NCBI RefSeq assembly: GCF_047250365.1
Contig: NZ_JBLBVL010000020.1
Coordinates: 10,577 to 74,576, forward strand
Source of the DNA: Thaumasiovibrio sp047250365
GTDB taxonomy: Bacteria; Pseudomonadota; Gammaproteobacteria; Enterobacterales; Vibrionaceae
Length of the DNA: 64,000 nt
Direction of reading: 5' to 3'
Below the pieces are notes generated by a model, which made no database searches, was not told where the DNA came from, and saw only the letters and a program-made list of their open reading frames with translations. Shown here in pieces: positions 18,181 through 27,515 of the stretch (position 1 is the stretch's first letter; each line of letters begins with the position of its first letter). The position numbers and the translations under genes are program-made.

Positions 18181-18555
18181 CTACTGCTTTTTCGTTAACG
18201 AATAGGTGTAATCCGCCATAAATTCGGCCATGCGAATACTTTGATCGAGTACTGCTGTACGGGCAACGTTTGGCAAACGGTTGAAGTGGCGCAACAATGT
18301 TTCAATCTCTTGCTTGTACTCACTTTCAATAATCTCTAAGCCCTGATCACCGTAGATAAACCACGTCAACGGACGCTCAGTCAACGTGGCAATCTCCGAC
18401 AATAAACGCACCTTTGGTTCTGTCTTGCCCGTTTCGAGATCAAGATAAGTTTGACGTGCAACATTCAATGTTTTTGCCATATAAACTTGAGTCAGTCCCT
18501 TCCACTCGCGCGCCTCTTTAATCCGTGCTGCAATGTCTTTCTTCATATCTGTCAT
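18181..18555 (-). CDS. XRE-family transcriptional regulator (copy B)
   Basis: A 124-residue paralogue of the downstream gene, with an HTH domain (RIKEAREWKGLTQVYMAKTL, ARQTYLDLETGKTEPKVRLL), the YGDQGL motif and a helical C-terminus. The start chosen is ATG at 18555, five bases after GGGAG; a TTG four codons upstream overlaps that ribosome-binding site. About 230 bp separate it from copy A, so each may have its own promoter. A perfect 13-bp inverted repeat lies about 180 bp upstream and could be an operator. Function unknown. Confidence 0.85.
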   Translation of the reverse strand: MTDMKKDIAARIKEAREWKGLTQVYMAKTLNVARQTYLDLETGKTEPKVRLLSEIATLTERPLTWFIYGDQGLEIIESEYKQEIETLLRHFNRLPNVARTAVLDQSIRMAEFMADYTYSLTKKQ

Positions 18556-18731
18556 AACAACTCCCAAATGAAACAGTGGATAGATGACAAAAATAGTGCA
18601 TAAGGCGCGCCAATTTTACGGGCACAATTAATCACCAATAGGATCAACACCTTGCTATTTAGTGTTTAATAACTGATACAGTTTGATTTCTATTTTGCCT
18701 AACTTTTTAGAACGTCCATTCTCCCGTTTCT

Positions 18732-18762
18732 GCAAAATGCAATTAACACAATTGCATTTTGC
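18732..18762. repeat. Perfect 13-bp inverted repeat
   Basis: GCAAAATGCAATT (18732-18744) and AATTGCATTTTGC (18750-18762) are exact reverse complements with an AACAC spacer. It is distinct from the adjacent glmU terminator and lies upstream of XRE copy B. Spacing and symmetry suit an operator for a dimeric regulator; this is inference. Confidence 0.7.
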
Positions 18763-18765
18763 GCA

Positions 18766-18797
18766 CAAAAAAAGAGGCATCGAAATGCCCCTTTTTA
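18766..18797 (-). terminator. Rho-independent terminator of glmU
   Basis: On the minus strand AAAGGGGCAT and ATGCCTCTTT form a 10-bp stem with one G-T wobble and a stable TTCG tetraloop, followed by a T-run. Confidence 0.88.
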
Positions 18798-18822
18798 TTT
18801 ATCTAGTTTACTAAAATGTGGT

Positions 18823-20184
18823 TTAGCGTTGTTTAACTGGGCGCTTCCAGCCTTTAATGGTTCGGGCTGGTGCGCGTGTTATAACAAGATCGTCTGCTGC
18901 GACGTCCTTATTAATCGTCGCGCCAGCGCCAATTGTCGCCCCCGCACCAATTTTAACGGGTGCTATCAATTGTGAGTCAGAACCAACGAAGACATCATCA
19001 GCAATCTCAGTCTTGAACTTATTCGCGCCATCATAGTTACAGGTAATGGTTCCCGCACCAATATTTACGCGATCCCCAATCTCAGCATCCCCTAAATAGG
19101 TTAAGTGATTGGCTTTTGAGCCTCTCCCTAGGCGGGTTTTTTTTACTTCAACAAAGTTACCAACATGAGAATCTCCCACCAGCTCTGTGCCTGGGCGCAA
19201 GCGCGCAAACGGACCCACGGTACAGTCTTCGCCTACAATGGCATCTTCGACAATAGAATGCGGGCGAATTACCGTATTGTCATCGATGACACAGTCTTTC
19301 AAAATACAGCCCGCACCAACAAAAACGTTATCACCTAATGTCACTTGTCCTTCGATGATCACATTCACATCAATTTCAACATCGGTGCCGCACTGCAATT
19401 GACCGCGCAGATCAAAGCGAGCTGGGTCGCGTAGCATGACGCCTTGCTCAAGCAGGCGCTCAGCTTGATGCGCCTGATACGCGCGCTCTAAACGTGCGAG
19501 CTGAATACGGTTGTTCACCCCTTCAACTTCAATCGCGCGCTCAGGATGTACAGCTTCAACCGCTCGTCCCTCTTGATGCGCAATGGCAATAATATCGGTT
19601 AGATAGTATTCACCTTGTGCGTTTTCGTTTTTCACCTGAGCTAACCAACGCTTCAGATCGCCACCGTTGGCCACCATAACGCCAGTGTTAATTTCTTTAA
19701 TGAGTTGTTGTTGCTCAGTCGCATCTTTTTGCTCAACAATCGCCACAACCGGACCATTACGTCGAATAATGCGCCCATAGCCCGTTGGGTTATCCAACAC
19801 CACCGTTAATAGCGCAATACCGTCAGTGGGTTGTGCTTCTAATAGGTTATCTAGGGTTTGCTGGCTGATGAGTGGGACATCGCCATACAGCACTAAGACC
19901 TGCTCATCATCACGAAAACCGTCAGCTGCGCTGTTAACAGCATGACCGGTACCCAACTGCTCCGCTTGTAGTACCCAGTTTACAGGCTCATCTTTCAACA
20001 TTGCCTGCATTGTCTCGCCACCATGGCCATAAACCAAGTGGATGTCTTTGGCACCCAAATCGACACAAGTATCGATAACATGTTTCGCCATCGGACGACC
20101 CGCCAAGGTATGGAGTACCTTCGGCAAGTTTGAATACATGCGGGTCCCTTTACCCGCCGCTAGAATCACTGCGCTAAAAGCCAT
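18823..20184 (-). CDS. glmU: Bifunctional UDP-GlcNAc pyrophosphorylase / GlcN-1-P acetyltransferase GlmU
   Basis: A two-domain cytoplasmic enzyme that acetylates glucosamine-1-phosphate and then joins it to UTP, giving UDP-N-acetylglucosamine for peptidoglycan and LPS. The N-terminal uridylyltransferase has the signature LAAGKGTRMYSNLPKVLH; the C-terminal left-handed beta-helix acetyltransferase shows hexapeptide repeats (IGAGATIGAGATI) and the catalytic region LTYLGDAEIGDRVNIGAGTI. The 453-residue length is close to E. coli (456). It follows the atp operon on the same strand, a common arrangement, but has its own gap of about 245 bp. Confidence 0.98.
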   Translation of the reverse strand: MAFSAVILAAGKGTRMYSNLPKVLHTLAGRPMAKHVIDTCVDLGAKDIHLVYGHGGETMQAMLKDEPVNWVLQAEQLGTGHAVNSAADGFRDDEQVLVLYGDVPLISQQTLDNLLEAQPTDGIALLTVVLDNPTGYGRIIRRNGPVVAIVEQKDATEQQQLIKEINTGVMVANGGDLKRWLAQVKNENAQGEYYLTDIIAIAHQEGRAVEAVHPERAIEVEGVNNRIQLARLERAYQAHQAERLLEQGVMLRDPARFDLRGQLQCGTDVEIDVNVIIEGQVTLGDNVFVGAGCILKDCVIDDNTVIRPHSIVEDAIVGEDCTVGPFARLRPGTELVGDSHVGNFVEVKKTRLGRGSKANHLTYLGDAEIGDRVNIGAGTITCNYDGANKFKTEIADDVFVGSDSQLIAPVKIGAGATIGAGATINKDVAADDLVITRAPARTIKGWKRPVKQR

Positions 20185-20385
20185 GAATGAATCCCTTTTT
20201 ATGCCTAGCCAATATATTTTTACGAATATGGCGTGTAATTTTGTAGGTAGAATAGTAGCGAGAAGGCCGAGTAAAAGTCACTAGTAAGGTAGTTATTTTA
20301 GTGGCAATTAGCCTTTTTCTGTCCATTACACTGCAAATTACTTCATTTTAATCATCACTTGATCCACCCACCAAGTGCAACATAC

Positions 20386-20414
20386 AAAAAAGGCCTGAAC
20401 AATCAGGCCTTTTT
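20386..20414 (-). terminator. Rho-independent terminator of the atp operon
   Basis: AAAGGCCTGA/TCAGGCCTTT form a long perfect stem with a four-base loop and A/T runs on both sides, 17 bases after the atpC stop. Confidence 0.92.
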
Positions 20415-20430
20415 ATTCAACATGACACCA

Positions 20431-20853
20431 TCAATTAGAGTGTTTTACTAATTCAATCACTCGCAACTGTGCAATCGCTTTTGCAAGATCACTGGCTGCT
20501 TGTGCAAAGTCAATGTCACCATGTGGATGCTGAATCTGCTCCTCAGCCTGACGCTTCGCTTCTTCAGCTTTAGCGGTATCGAGCTCTTCACCACGAATAG
20601 CAGTGTCGGCTAACACAGTGACAGCGTTGGGTTGGACTTCCAACATGCCACCAGAGAGATAAATGATCTCTTCATGTCCATGCTGCTTCACAATACGAAT
20701 CATGCCTGGCACAACCGACGTAAGTAGCGGCGTATGTCCGGCAAAAACACCCAGTTCCCCTTCGCTTCCCGTCACCTGAATAGACTCAACAAGGCCTGAG
20801 AACAGCTGTTTTTCTGCACTGACAACGTCAAGCTTAAACGTAATCGCAGCCAT
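20431..20853 (-). CDS. atpC: ATP synthase F1 epsilon subunit
   Basis: A 140-residue subunit of the central stalk that couples rotation and inhibits ATP hydrolysis. The N-terminal beta-sandwich begins ITFKLDVVSAEKQLFSGLVESIQV and contains GSEGELGVFAGHTPLLT; the C-terminal helical hairpin (residues about 90-138) is alanine- and glutamate-rich. It is the last gene of atpIBEFHAGDC and starts 14 bases after atpD. Confidence 0.97.
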   Translation of the reverse strand: MAAITFKLDVVSAEKQLFSGLVESIQVTGSEGELGVFAGHTPLLTSVVPGMIRIVKQHGHEEIIYLSGGMLEVQPNAVTVLADTAIRGEELDTAKAEEAKRQAEEQIQHPHGDIDFAQAASDLAKAIAQLRVIELVKHSN

Positions 20854-20867
20854 ATTGCCTCCTCAGA

Positions 20868-22271
20868 TTAAAAGCTCTGTGCTTTTTCAATAACATCTTC
20901 AATGGCACCGCAATACATAAAGGCTTGCTCTGGAATATCGTCATACTCTCCAGACAGTAACCCTTTAAAACTACGCAGCGTATCTGACAGTGGAACATAG
21001 ATGCCAGGGTCACCGGTAAAGACTTCTGCGACATGATAAGGCTGCGTAAGGAAACGCTCAATCTTACGGGCCCGAGATACCGTCTGCTTGTCTTCTTCAG
21101 ACAGTTCATCCATGCCTAAGATAGCAATGATATCTTTGAGCTCTTTGTAACGCTGCAACACCGATTGCACACCACGGGCAATGTCATAGTGCTCTTGACC
21201 CACCACTAACGGATCAAGTTGACGAGACGTTGAATCCAATGGGTCTATCGCGGGATACAAGCCCAGCGACGCGATTTGACGTGATAACACCACGGTTGCA
21301 TCCAAGTGAGCAAACGTCGTTGCTGGCGAGGGATCGGTTAAGTCATCGGCTGGGACATATACCGCTTGAACCGATGTGATCGAACCTTTCTTGGTTGATG
21401 TGATGCGCTCTTGCAACACCCCCATCTCCTCGGCCAATGTTGGCTGATAACCTACCGCAGACGGCATTCGACCCAATAGAGCAGAAACCTCTGTACCGGC
21501 AAGGGTATAACGGTAAATGTTATCAATAAACAGCAAGACATCACGCCCTTCATCACGGAAACGTTCTGCCATTGTCAGACCCGTTAACGCAACGCGAAGA
21601 CGGTTACCCGGAGGCTCGTTCATCTGACCATAGACCATGGCCACTTTGGACTCTTCAGGTTGCTCTAAATTCACCACCCCAGCTTCTTGCATCTCATAAT
21701 AGAAGTCGTTCCCTTCACGGGTTCGTTCTCCTACACCAGCAAAGACTGACAATCCGGAGTGCTTCAAGGCAATGTTATTGATCAACTCCATCATGTTGAC
21801 GGTTTTACCCACACCCGCCCCCCCAAACAGACCGATTTTACCGCCTTTGGCAAAGGGACAAATGAGATCAATAACCTTAACGCCGGTCTCTAACAACTCT
21901 GTCGCGCTAGATTGCTCCTCATAGCTTGGCGCAGAACGGTGAATTTCATAGCGTTCATCTTCACCTATCTCACCACGCTCATCTATCGGATCGCCCAATA
22001 CATTCATAATACGGCCCAATGTGGCGTTACCCACTGGCACTTTAATCGGGTGACCGGAATTTTCTACTTCTAGACCACGACGCAGACCATCTGAAGAACC
22101 CATGGCTATCGTTCGAACGATACCGCCACCAAGCTGTTGCTGAACTTCCAGCACCAGACGCTCTCCATCTCGTTTCACATTCAATGCATCATATACCTGC
22201 GGCACTGAACTTTGTGGAAACTCTACGTCGACTACCGCACCGATGATCTGTACGACCTTACCTGTAGCCAT
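20868..22271 (-). CDS. atpD: ATP synthase F1 beta subunit
   Basis: The catalytic nucleotide-binding subunit, 467 residues. It carries the P-loop GGAGVGKT (about residue 150), the catalytic glutamate region GVGERTREGNDFYYEM, Walker B LLFIDNIYRYTLAGTEVSALLGRMPSAVGYQPTLAEEMG in part, and the DELSEEDKQTVSRARKIERFLTQP C-terminal region with the DELSEED lever. Note that the Walker B segment reads FIDNIYRYT where E. coli has FVDNIYRYT. All expected catalytic residues are present. Confidence 0.98.
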   Translation of the reverse strand: MATGKVVQIIGAVVDVEFPQSSVPQVYDALNVKRDGERLVLEVQQQLGGGIVRTIAMGSSDGLRRGLEVENSGHPIKVPVGNATLGRIMNVLGDPIDERGEIGEDERYEIHRSAPSYEEQSSATELLETGVKVIDLICPFAKGGKIGLFGGAGVGKTVNMMELINNIALKHSGLSVFAGVGERTREGNDFYYEMQEAGVVNLEQPEESKVAMVYGQMNEPPGNRLRVALTGLTMAERFRDEGRDVLLFIDNIYRYTLAGTEVSALLGRMPSAVGYQPTLAEEMGVLQERITSTKKGSITSVQAVYVPADDLTDPSPATTFAHLDATVVLSRQIASLGLYPAIDPLDSTSRQLDPLVVGQEHYDIARGVQSVLQRYKELKDIIAILGMDELSEEDKQTVSRARKIERFLTQPYHVAEVFTGDPGIYVPLSDTLRSFKGLLSGEYDDIPEQAFMYCGAIEDVIEKAQSF

Positions 22272-22300
22272 CGTTAATCCTCTATTCTGTTTATCTATAC

Positions 22301-23167
22301 CTAAACCGCTGCGGCCCCAGAAACTATTTCTGACAGTTCCTGCGTAATCGCCGTCTGTCGGGCTTTGTTATATACCAGTTGCAAATCGTCGATAAGGCTG
22401 CCAGCATTGTCTGTCGCTGCCTTCATCGCCACCATGCGAGCCGCTTGCTCTGAAGCGAGATTCTCTACCACACCTTGGTATACCTGTGATTCGATATAAC
22501 GAATCAATAAAGTATCCAGCAACACCTGTGGTTCTGGCTCATAAACGTAATCCCAAGCATGATTACGTCGCATTGCTTCTTCGTCAGACTTTGGCAATGG
22601 CAATAACTGGTCAATCAAAGGCTCTTGCGTCATGGTATTCACAAATTTGTTATATACCAGATACAGACGATCCAATTTGCCTTGGTCATACAGCTCCAAC
22701 ATCGCCCCAACTGTACCGATCAACTCAGCCAAAGAAGGGGAGTCCCCCAAGCCCGATGCTTGTGCAACAACATTGCCACCATAGTTATGGAAAAACGCGG
22801 TTGCTTTTGCTCCCACTAACGCCAAATCAAGTTCAGCCCCTTTATCTTTCCACTCTTGCATGTCAGCAATGGCTTGTTTGAACAAATTAATGTTCAAGCC
22901 ACCACACAAACCCCGATCAGTTGATACGATAATGTAGCCAACTCGCTTAACATCACGATCTTCCAAATACGGGTGTCGATATTCCAAGTTCCCCATGGCA
23001 ATGTGACCTATTACCTTACGCATAGTACTGGCATAGGGACGTGATGCAGCCATGGCATCCTGGGTTTTTCGCATTTTGGATGCCGCGACCATCTCCATCG
23101 CCTTGGTGATTTTCTGTGTGTTCTGCACACTTCCAATCTTATTACGAATCTCTTTCGCGCCAGCCAT
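22301..23167 (-). CDS. atpG: ATP synthase F1 gamma subunit
   Basis: The rotor shaft of F1, 288 residues. The N-terminal helix MAGAKEIRNKIGSVQNTQKITKAMEMVAASKMRK and the C-terminal helix LQLVYNKARQTAITQELSEIVSGAAAV (quoted in part) match E. coli. The start used is the second of two adjacent ATGs, which gives the family N-terminus and better spacing from GGAGAG. It lies 42 bases after atpA. Confidence 0.97.
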   Translation of the reverse strand: MAGAKEIRNKIGSVQNTQKITKAMEMVAASKMRKTQDAMAASRPYASTMRKVIGHIAMGNLEYRHPYLEDRDVKRVGYIIVSTDRGLCGGLNINLFKQAIADMQEWKDKGAELDLALVGAKATAFFHNYGGNVVAQASGLGDSPSLAELIGTVGAMLELYDQGKLDRLYLVYNKFVNTMTQEPLIDQLLPLPKSDEEAMRRNHAWDYVYEPEPQVLLDTLLIRYIESQVYQGVVENLASEQAARMVAMKAATDNAGSLIDDLQLVYNKARQTAITQELSEIVSGAAAV

Positions 23168-23209
23168 CATTCACTCTCCGTTACAAGGGTGGCTCACAGC
23201 CACCCACGT

Positions 23210-24751
23210 TTACCAAGTCTGGGTCTTTTTAAAGTCCTCAACGACTTTATGAAGCTCAGCTTCAATATCATCGTTGTAACTCCCCGTTTCATTGATCGTG
23301 CTGACTAACGCCGCATGATGTGTCTTGGCATAAGAAAGTAATGCTGACTCAAAGCTGCCTAAAACGGTTATTTCAACATCACTGAGATAACCTTTTTCGG
23401 CCGCAAAAATGACCATCGCTTGTTCAAACACGGTCATTGGTGCGTACTGCTTCTGCTTCATCAACTCGGTCACTTTCTGACCATGGTCAAGCTGCTTCTT
23501 GGTGGCTTCATCAAGGTCGGACGCAAACTGCGCAAATGCAGCCAGTTCGCGGTACTGGGCCAGTGCGGTTCGAATACCACCGGAGAGTTTCTTAATGATC
23601 TTAGTTTGTGCTGCACCACCAACTCGAGACACCGAAATGCCTGGGTCGACAGCAGGACGCACACCCGCATTGAACAGCTCAGTCTGCAAAAAGATCTGCC
23701 CATCGGTAATCGATATAACATTGGTTGGTACAAACGCCGACACGTCACCAGCTTGGGTTTCAATAATAGGTAGTGCGGTTAATGAACCCGTTTTGCCTTT
23801 AACTTCACCGTTGGTAAAGCGCTCGACATAGTCCGCATTAACCCGTGCTGCACGCTCTAATAAGCGCGAGTGAAGATAAAAGACATCGCCCGGGAAAGCC
23901 TCTCGGCCAGGGGGACGACGCAACAACAGCGATATTTGCCGATAAGCAACCGCCTGTTTAGAGAGGTCATCGTAGACAATCAGTGCGTCATCACCACGAT
24001 CTCGGAAGTACTCTCCCATGGCACAACCAGAGTAGGGGGCCAAGTACTGCAGTGCCGCAGATTCTGATGCGGATGCCACAACAACAATGGTATTTTTCAG
24101 TGCATCATGCTCTTCCAGCTTACGTACCACGTTAGCAATGGTCGAGGCTTTCTGCCCAATCGCAACGTAAATAGAGTAAATGCCGGAGTCTCGCTGATTA
24201 ATAATGGCATCAATGGCCAGTGCTGTTTTACCGGTCTGGCGGTCACCGATAATCAACTCACGTTGACCTCGCCCGATTGGAATCATTGAGTCGACAGCTT
24301 TATAACCGGTTTGTACCGGTTGATCGACAGATTTACGATCGATAACCCCAGGGGCGATCACTTCGACGGGTGACGAGTGTTCAGTCGTAATCGGCCCTTT
24401 ACCATCAATCGGCTCACCCAAGGTGTTAACCACACGACCTAGTAGAGCAGGACCGACTGGTACTTCGAGTATTTTCCCGGTTCCCTTTACCTTCATGCCT
24501 TCTTGCAGATCGGTATAAGGCCCCATGACAACAGCACCTACTGAGTCACGTTCCAGGTTCAATGCTAATGCAAAACGACCACCTGGCAATTCAATCATTT
24601 CCCCTTGCATTATCTCAGCAAGGCCATGGATACGAATAATACCGTCACTCACTGAGATGATGGTACCTTCATTTTGCGCCTCACTAACAACATGAAATTT
24701 TTCAATTCGTTGTCTGATCAGATCGCTTATTTCCGTGGAATTAAGTTGCAT
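23210..24751 (-). CDS. atpA: ATP synthase F1 alpha subunit
   Basis: The regulatory nucleotide-binding subunit, exactly 513 residues as in E. coli when started at MQLNSTEISDLI (24751), which follows TTGGAGC. The P-loop is GDRQTGKT near residue 170; the arginine finger lies in ISVSRVGGAAQTK. Five further upstream in-frame codons are not conserved. It starts 15 bases after the atpH stop. Confidence 0.98.
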   Translation of the reverse strand: MQLNSTEISDLIRQRIEKFHVVSEAQNEGTIISVSDGIIRIHGLAEIMQGEMIELPGGRFALALNLERDSVGAVVMGPYTDLQEGMKVKGTGKILEVPVGPALLGRVVNTLGEPIDGKGPITTEHSSPVEVIAPGVIDRKSVDQPVQTGYKAVDSMIPIGRGQRELIIGDRQTGKTALAIDAIINQRDSGIYSIYVAIGQKASTIANVVRKLEEHDALKNTIVVVASASESAALQYLAPYSGCAMGEYFRDRGDDALIVYDDLSKQAVAYRQISLLLRRPPGREAFPGDVFYLHSRLLERAARVNADYVERFTNGEVKGKTGSLTALPIIETQAGDVSAFVPTNVISITDGQIFLQTELFNAGVRPAVDPGISVSRVGGAAQTKIIKKLSGGIRTALAQYRELAAFAQFASDLDEATKKQLDHGQKVTELMKQKQYAPMTVFEQAMVIFAAEKGYLSDVEITVLGSFESALLSYAKTHHAALVSTINETGSYNDDIEAELHKVVEDFKKTQTW

Positions 24752-24766
24752 GCTCCAATTCCCCAA

Positions 24767-25300
24767 TTAAGACTGCAATGTGTCACTCAGGCGCGCTAAG
24801 CGGCCTCGAGCTGAATTATCAATAACCATGTCGCCTGCGCGGATAATCACACCCGCAATCAGGCTCTCATCTACAGTGCAGTTCAGCTTCACTTTATGCG
24901 CTAAACGCTGCTCCAATTTGGCGCTAATCTCCGCCTGCTGTTGCTCATTAAGAGCAACGGCTGATATCACTTCGGCCTCTAAGCTCTTTTCATGGCTAGC
25001 TTTTAGTGTCAAAAACATCGCCAAGACTTCCGGCAATGCTTGCAGACGTTTATTGTCAGCCATAACGCGTATCAGATTTTGACCGTATTGATCAATCTGC
25101 TCTTCACAGACTGCAATCAATAATTCCGCCAACTTATCTGGTGCCATCGTGCCAGTTAACAAAGCCGCTATGCGTTCGTCACACGTGACCTCGGCGAGGA
25201 ACCTCAGCATTGCCTCCCACTGAGCCAATGTATTGGTATCAACCGCCAGATCAAACGCTGCCTGAGCATATGGACGGGCGATGGTTGTCATTGCCGACAT
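24767..25300 (-). CDS. atpH: ATP synthase F1 delta subunit
   Basis: A 177-residue peripheral-stalk subunit that binds the top of F1 and the b dimer. The N-terminus MSAMTTIARPYAQAAFDLAVD and the C-terminal VDESLIAGVIIRAGDMVIDNSARGRL-type motif (partly quoted) identify it. The ATG follows GGAGGGG. Confidence 0.96.
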   Translation of the reverse strand: MSAMTTIARPYAQAAFDLAVDTNTLAQWEAMLRFLAEVTCDERIAALLTGTMAPDKLAELLIAVCEEQIDQYGQNLIRVMADNKRLQALPEVLAMFLTLKASHEKSLEAEVISAVALNEQQQAEISAKLEQRLAHKVKLNCTVDESLIAGVIIRAGDMVIDNSARGRLARLSDTLQS

Positions 25301-25315
25301 AGTTAGCCCCTCCGA

Positions 25316-25786
25316 TTAAAGTTCCGCAGTGACTTTTTCAAGAAGATCTTTGTGCGCCTCTGCATCAACAGAACGCTCAAGAATTTTCTCGGCACCAGCC
25401 ACGGCCAACATTGCCACTTGCTGACGAAGCTCATCTCGAGCACGAATACGATCAGCATCAATCTCAGCATGCCCTTGCGCGACAATACGCGCTCGCTCGG
25501 CGTCTGCCTCCGCGCGGGCCTCTTCAACGATCATGGCTTTACGTTTATTCGCTTGCTCAATGATATCCGCAGCAACGAGTTTTGCTTCTTTTAGTGACTC
25601 AGAAGCATTTGCTTTGGCCAGGTCGAGATCTTTTGCAGCACGGTCAGCAGCCGCCAAGCCATCTGCAATTTTCTTCTGACGCTCTTCAATCGCTTCTATA
25701 ATTGGCGGCCACACATATTTCATGCAGAACACCACGAAGCAAAAGAACGCGATCGCCTGACCCAATAGAGTTGCATTCATATTCAC
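25316..25786 (-). CDS. atpF: ATP synthase F0 subunit b
   Basis: A 156-residue peripheral-stalk subunit. One N-terminal membrane helix (MNMNATLLGQAIAFFCFVVF) is followed by a long charged coiled coil (about residues 30-140) that dimerises and reaches F1. It lies between atpE and atpH, as usual. Confidence 0.97.
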   Translation of the reverse strand: MNMNATLLGQAIAFFCFVVFCMKYVWPPIIEAIEERQKKIADGLAAADRAAKDLDLAKANASESLKEAKLVAADIIEQANKRKAMIVEEARAEADAERARIVAQGHAEIDADRIRARDELRQQVAMLAVAGAEKILERSVDAEAHKDLLEKVTAEL

Positions 25787-25830
25787 AACGGCATCTCCTT
25801 TAAAGGGTTACACTGGGATCCGTTATTCAA

Positions 25831-26085
25831 TTAACCTAGCTGGCCAACAAATGGGTTTGCGAATGTGAATAGCAAGGCAATAACGATACCGATCATCGGA
25901 ACCGCATCAAGCAGGCCGGCAATGATGAACATTTTTACCTGTAACATTGGCGCCATTTCGGGCTGACGAGCAGCTCCCTCTAAAAATTTACCGCCTAGCA
26001 AGGCGAAACCAATCGCAGTACCCAATGATGCTAGGCCTACGATAATACCTACGGCAATTGCAGAAAAGCTGAGTAAAGTTTCCAT
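25831..26085 (-). CDS. atpE: ATP synthase F0 subunit c
   Basis: The 84-residue proteolipid forming the rotating ring. Two membrane helices are joined by the polar loop ARQPEM. The ion-carrying carboxylate is Asp in AGLLDAVPMIGI; the Gln/Glu-Ser signature of Na+-binding c subunits is absent, so the enzyme should be proton-driven even in a salt-loving bacterium (inference). Confidence 0.97.
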   Translation of the reverse strand: METLLSFSAIAVGIIVGLASLGTAIGFALLGGKFLEGAARQPEMAPMLQVKMFIIAGLLDAVPMIGIVIALLFTFANPFVGQLG

Positions 26086-26130
26086 TACTATCTCCAGTTT
26101 ATTGTTGTCGGCTTCGTTGCCAATGTACGA

Positions 26131-26937
26131 TTAATGATCTGCGTCTTCATGGGCTTGCGAGAGATAAACAATCGTTAGCATCATGAAAACAAACGCTTGG
26201 ATGGTAATAACCAGAATGTGGAAAATAGCCCACGGAACTGATCCCAACCATTGAGCCCACCACGGCAGTAGTGCCGCAATAAGAATAAACACCACCTCGC
26301 CTGCAAACATGTTGCCAAACAGACGCATACCTAACGAAATTGGTTTCGCCACCAAAGAGACGATTTCGAGCAGTAAATTAAACGGAATCATTACGGGGTG
26401 ATTAAACGGGTGTAGTGCCAGCTCTTTTGCAAAGCCTCCGACCCCTTTAATCTTAATGCTGTAATAGATCATTAAAGCAAACACCCCGAGTGACATCGCC
26501 ATGGTAATGTTGACATCAGCGGTAGGAACGACTTTCAAATAAGGAATATTCAACCAATGCTCAGCAGGATAAGGGAGGAAGTCGATGGGAATTAAATCCA
26601 TCGCATTCATCAAAAATATCCAACAGAAAATGGTTAAGGCCAGCGGAGCAATCAGTGGATTACGACCATGGAACGTGTCTTTAACATTGGTATCAACGAA
26701 TTCCACCAATATTTCGACAAAACACTGCAACTTACTGGGTACCCCGGAGGTCGCCTTTTTCGCGACTTGACGGAACAACCATAAGAACAGCATGCCGGTC
26801 AGCACTGAAAAGACCAGGCTATCAATGTGAATATTCCAGAATCCATCACCAGATAGACCCAACTTATACGTAGATAAGTTGGTTAAATGGTGATCGATAT
26901 AACCGGACGGTGTGAGCGCTTCACCTGACGCAGCCAT
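26131..26937 (-). CDS. atpB: ATP synthase F0 subunit a
   Basis: A 268-residue integral membrane stator with the proton half-channels. The essential arginine is in SLGMRLFGNMFAGE, and the conserved Glu/His/Gln residues lie in the following helices (AGEVVF, ITIQAFVFMMLTIVYL). An internal segment HGRNPLIAPLALTIFCWIF is typical of gammaproteobacterial a subunits. Confidence 0.97.
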   Translation of the reverse strand: MAASGEALTPSGYIDHHLTNLSTYKLGLSGDGFWNIHIDSLVFSVLTGMLFLWLFRQVAKKATSGVPSKLQCFVEILVEFVDTNVKDTFHGRNPLIAPLALTIFCWIFLMNAMDLIPIDFLPYPAEHWLNIPYLKVVPTADVNITMAMSLGVFALMIYYSIKIKGVGGFAKELALHPFNHPVMIPFNLLLEIVSLVAKPISLGMRLFGNMFAGEVVFILIAALLPWWAQWLGSVPWAIFHILVITIQAFVFMMLTIVYLSQAHEDADH

Positions 26938-26945
26938 AACGCTTC

Positions 26946-27335
26946 CTATTTGTTATTGTTAATAAATAAAACCGGAGCAAGGAGATTGACACCAAGCGCC
27001 AGTAGATAGGTCAGAATGAGGGGAAGGATTTCCACCCCAACATACAGGTAAGCAAGGGCAAATAAGAGGACAGTTAGTAGAATCTTAAGCACTTCACCGC
27101 CAAAAAATGACAGCATAACAAGCTTGGCTTTTCGAGCTCCACCATAGAGAAATGCGCATGCTGCAAACGCAGCGTTGGCGATGATACAGATACCGCCACC
27201 AATCAATGCAGAAGTTCCCCAGTCAACATTAACAGCCAAGGCTGCTAACAATGCCGTTGCGAGTACGACGCCAGATTGCAAAAGCAGTAACCGTTTCGCC
27301 ATGCGGCGTCCTGGCTGTACCAGCGTCGATTCCAT
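26946..27335 (-). CDS. atpI: ATP synthase assembly protein AtpI
   Basis: A 129-residue protein with four predicted membrane helices; AtpI is non-essential and thought to help assemble the c ring or supply Mg2+. The start is the ATG at 27335 (MESTLVQPGRRMAKRLLLLQ), preceded by GAGGAACAG; a frame open to 27485 has no conserved sequence. It is the first gene of the atp operon, downstream of a good promoter. Confidence 0.93.
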   Translation of the reverse strand: MESTLVQPGRRMAKRLLLLQSGVVLATALLAALAVNVDWGTSALIGGGICIIANAAFAACAFLYGGARKAKLVMLSFFGGEVLKILLTVLLFALAYLYVGVEILPLILTYLLALGVNLLAPVLFINNNK

Positions 27336-27395
27336 GTATTCTGTTCCTCGATTCCATTCCACAGCACATAAACAATATGTGGGGAAAACATCAAA

Positions 27396-27423
27396 ATTAT
27401 ACGACGAACAGGGGTGAATGCAA
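27396..27423 (-). promoter_or_regulatory. Probable sigma-70 promoter of the atp operon
   Basis: On the minus strand TTGCAT (27423-27418) and TATAAT (27401-27396) are 16 bases apart and lie about 60 bases before the atpI start. Confidence 0.75.
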
Positions 27424-27515
27424 TGATTTGATAGCAAAAAAGTGGCAATGATTTTACAAGACAGTAACTTTATCATGCCGCGCAAACAACAACCTAAAGC
27501 TAAATGCGAGTCAGA

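Noticed and set aside
18766..18797. Reading the glmU terminator plus adjacent palindrome as one CRISPR-like or transposon end structure
   Set aside because: The two inverted repeats are unrelated in sequence, occur once, and no transposase or target duplication is present.
23420..23831. Long antisense open frames over atpA
   Set aside because: They are shadows of a strongly coding, conserved gene; codon constraint on the opposite strand explains them.
26946..27485. Long N-terminal extension of AtpI
   Set aside because: The extra 50 codons cover the atp promoter hexamers and are not AtpI-like; the ATG at 27335 has the ribosome-binding site.
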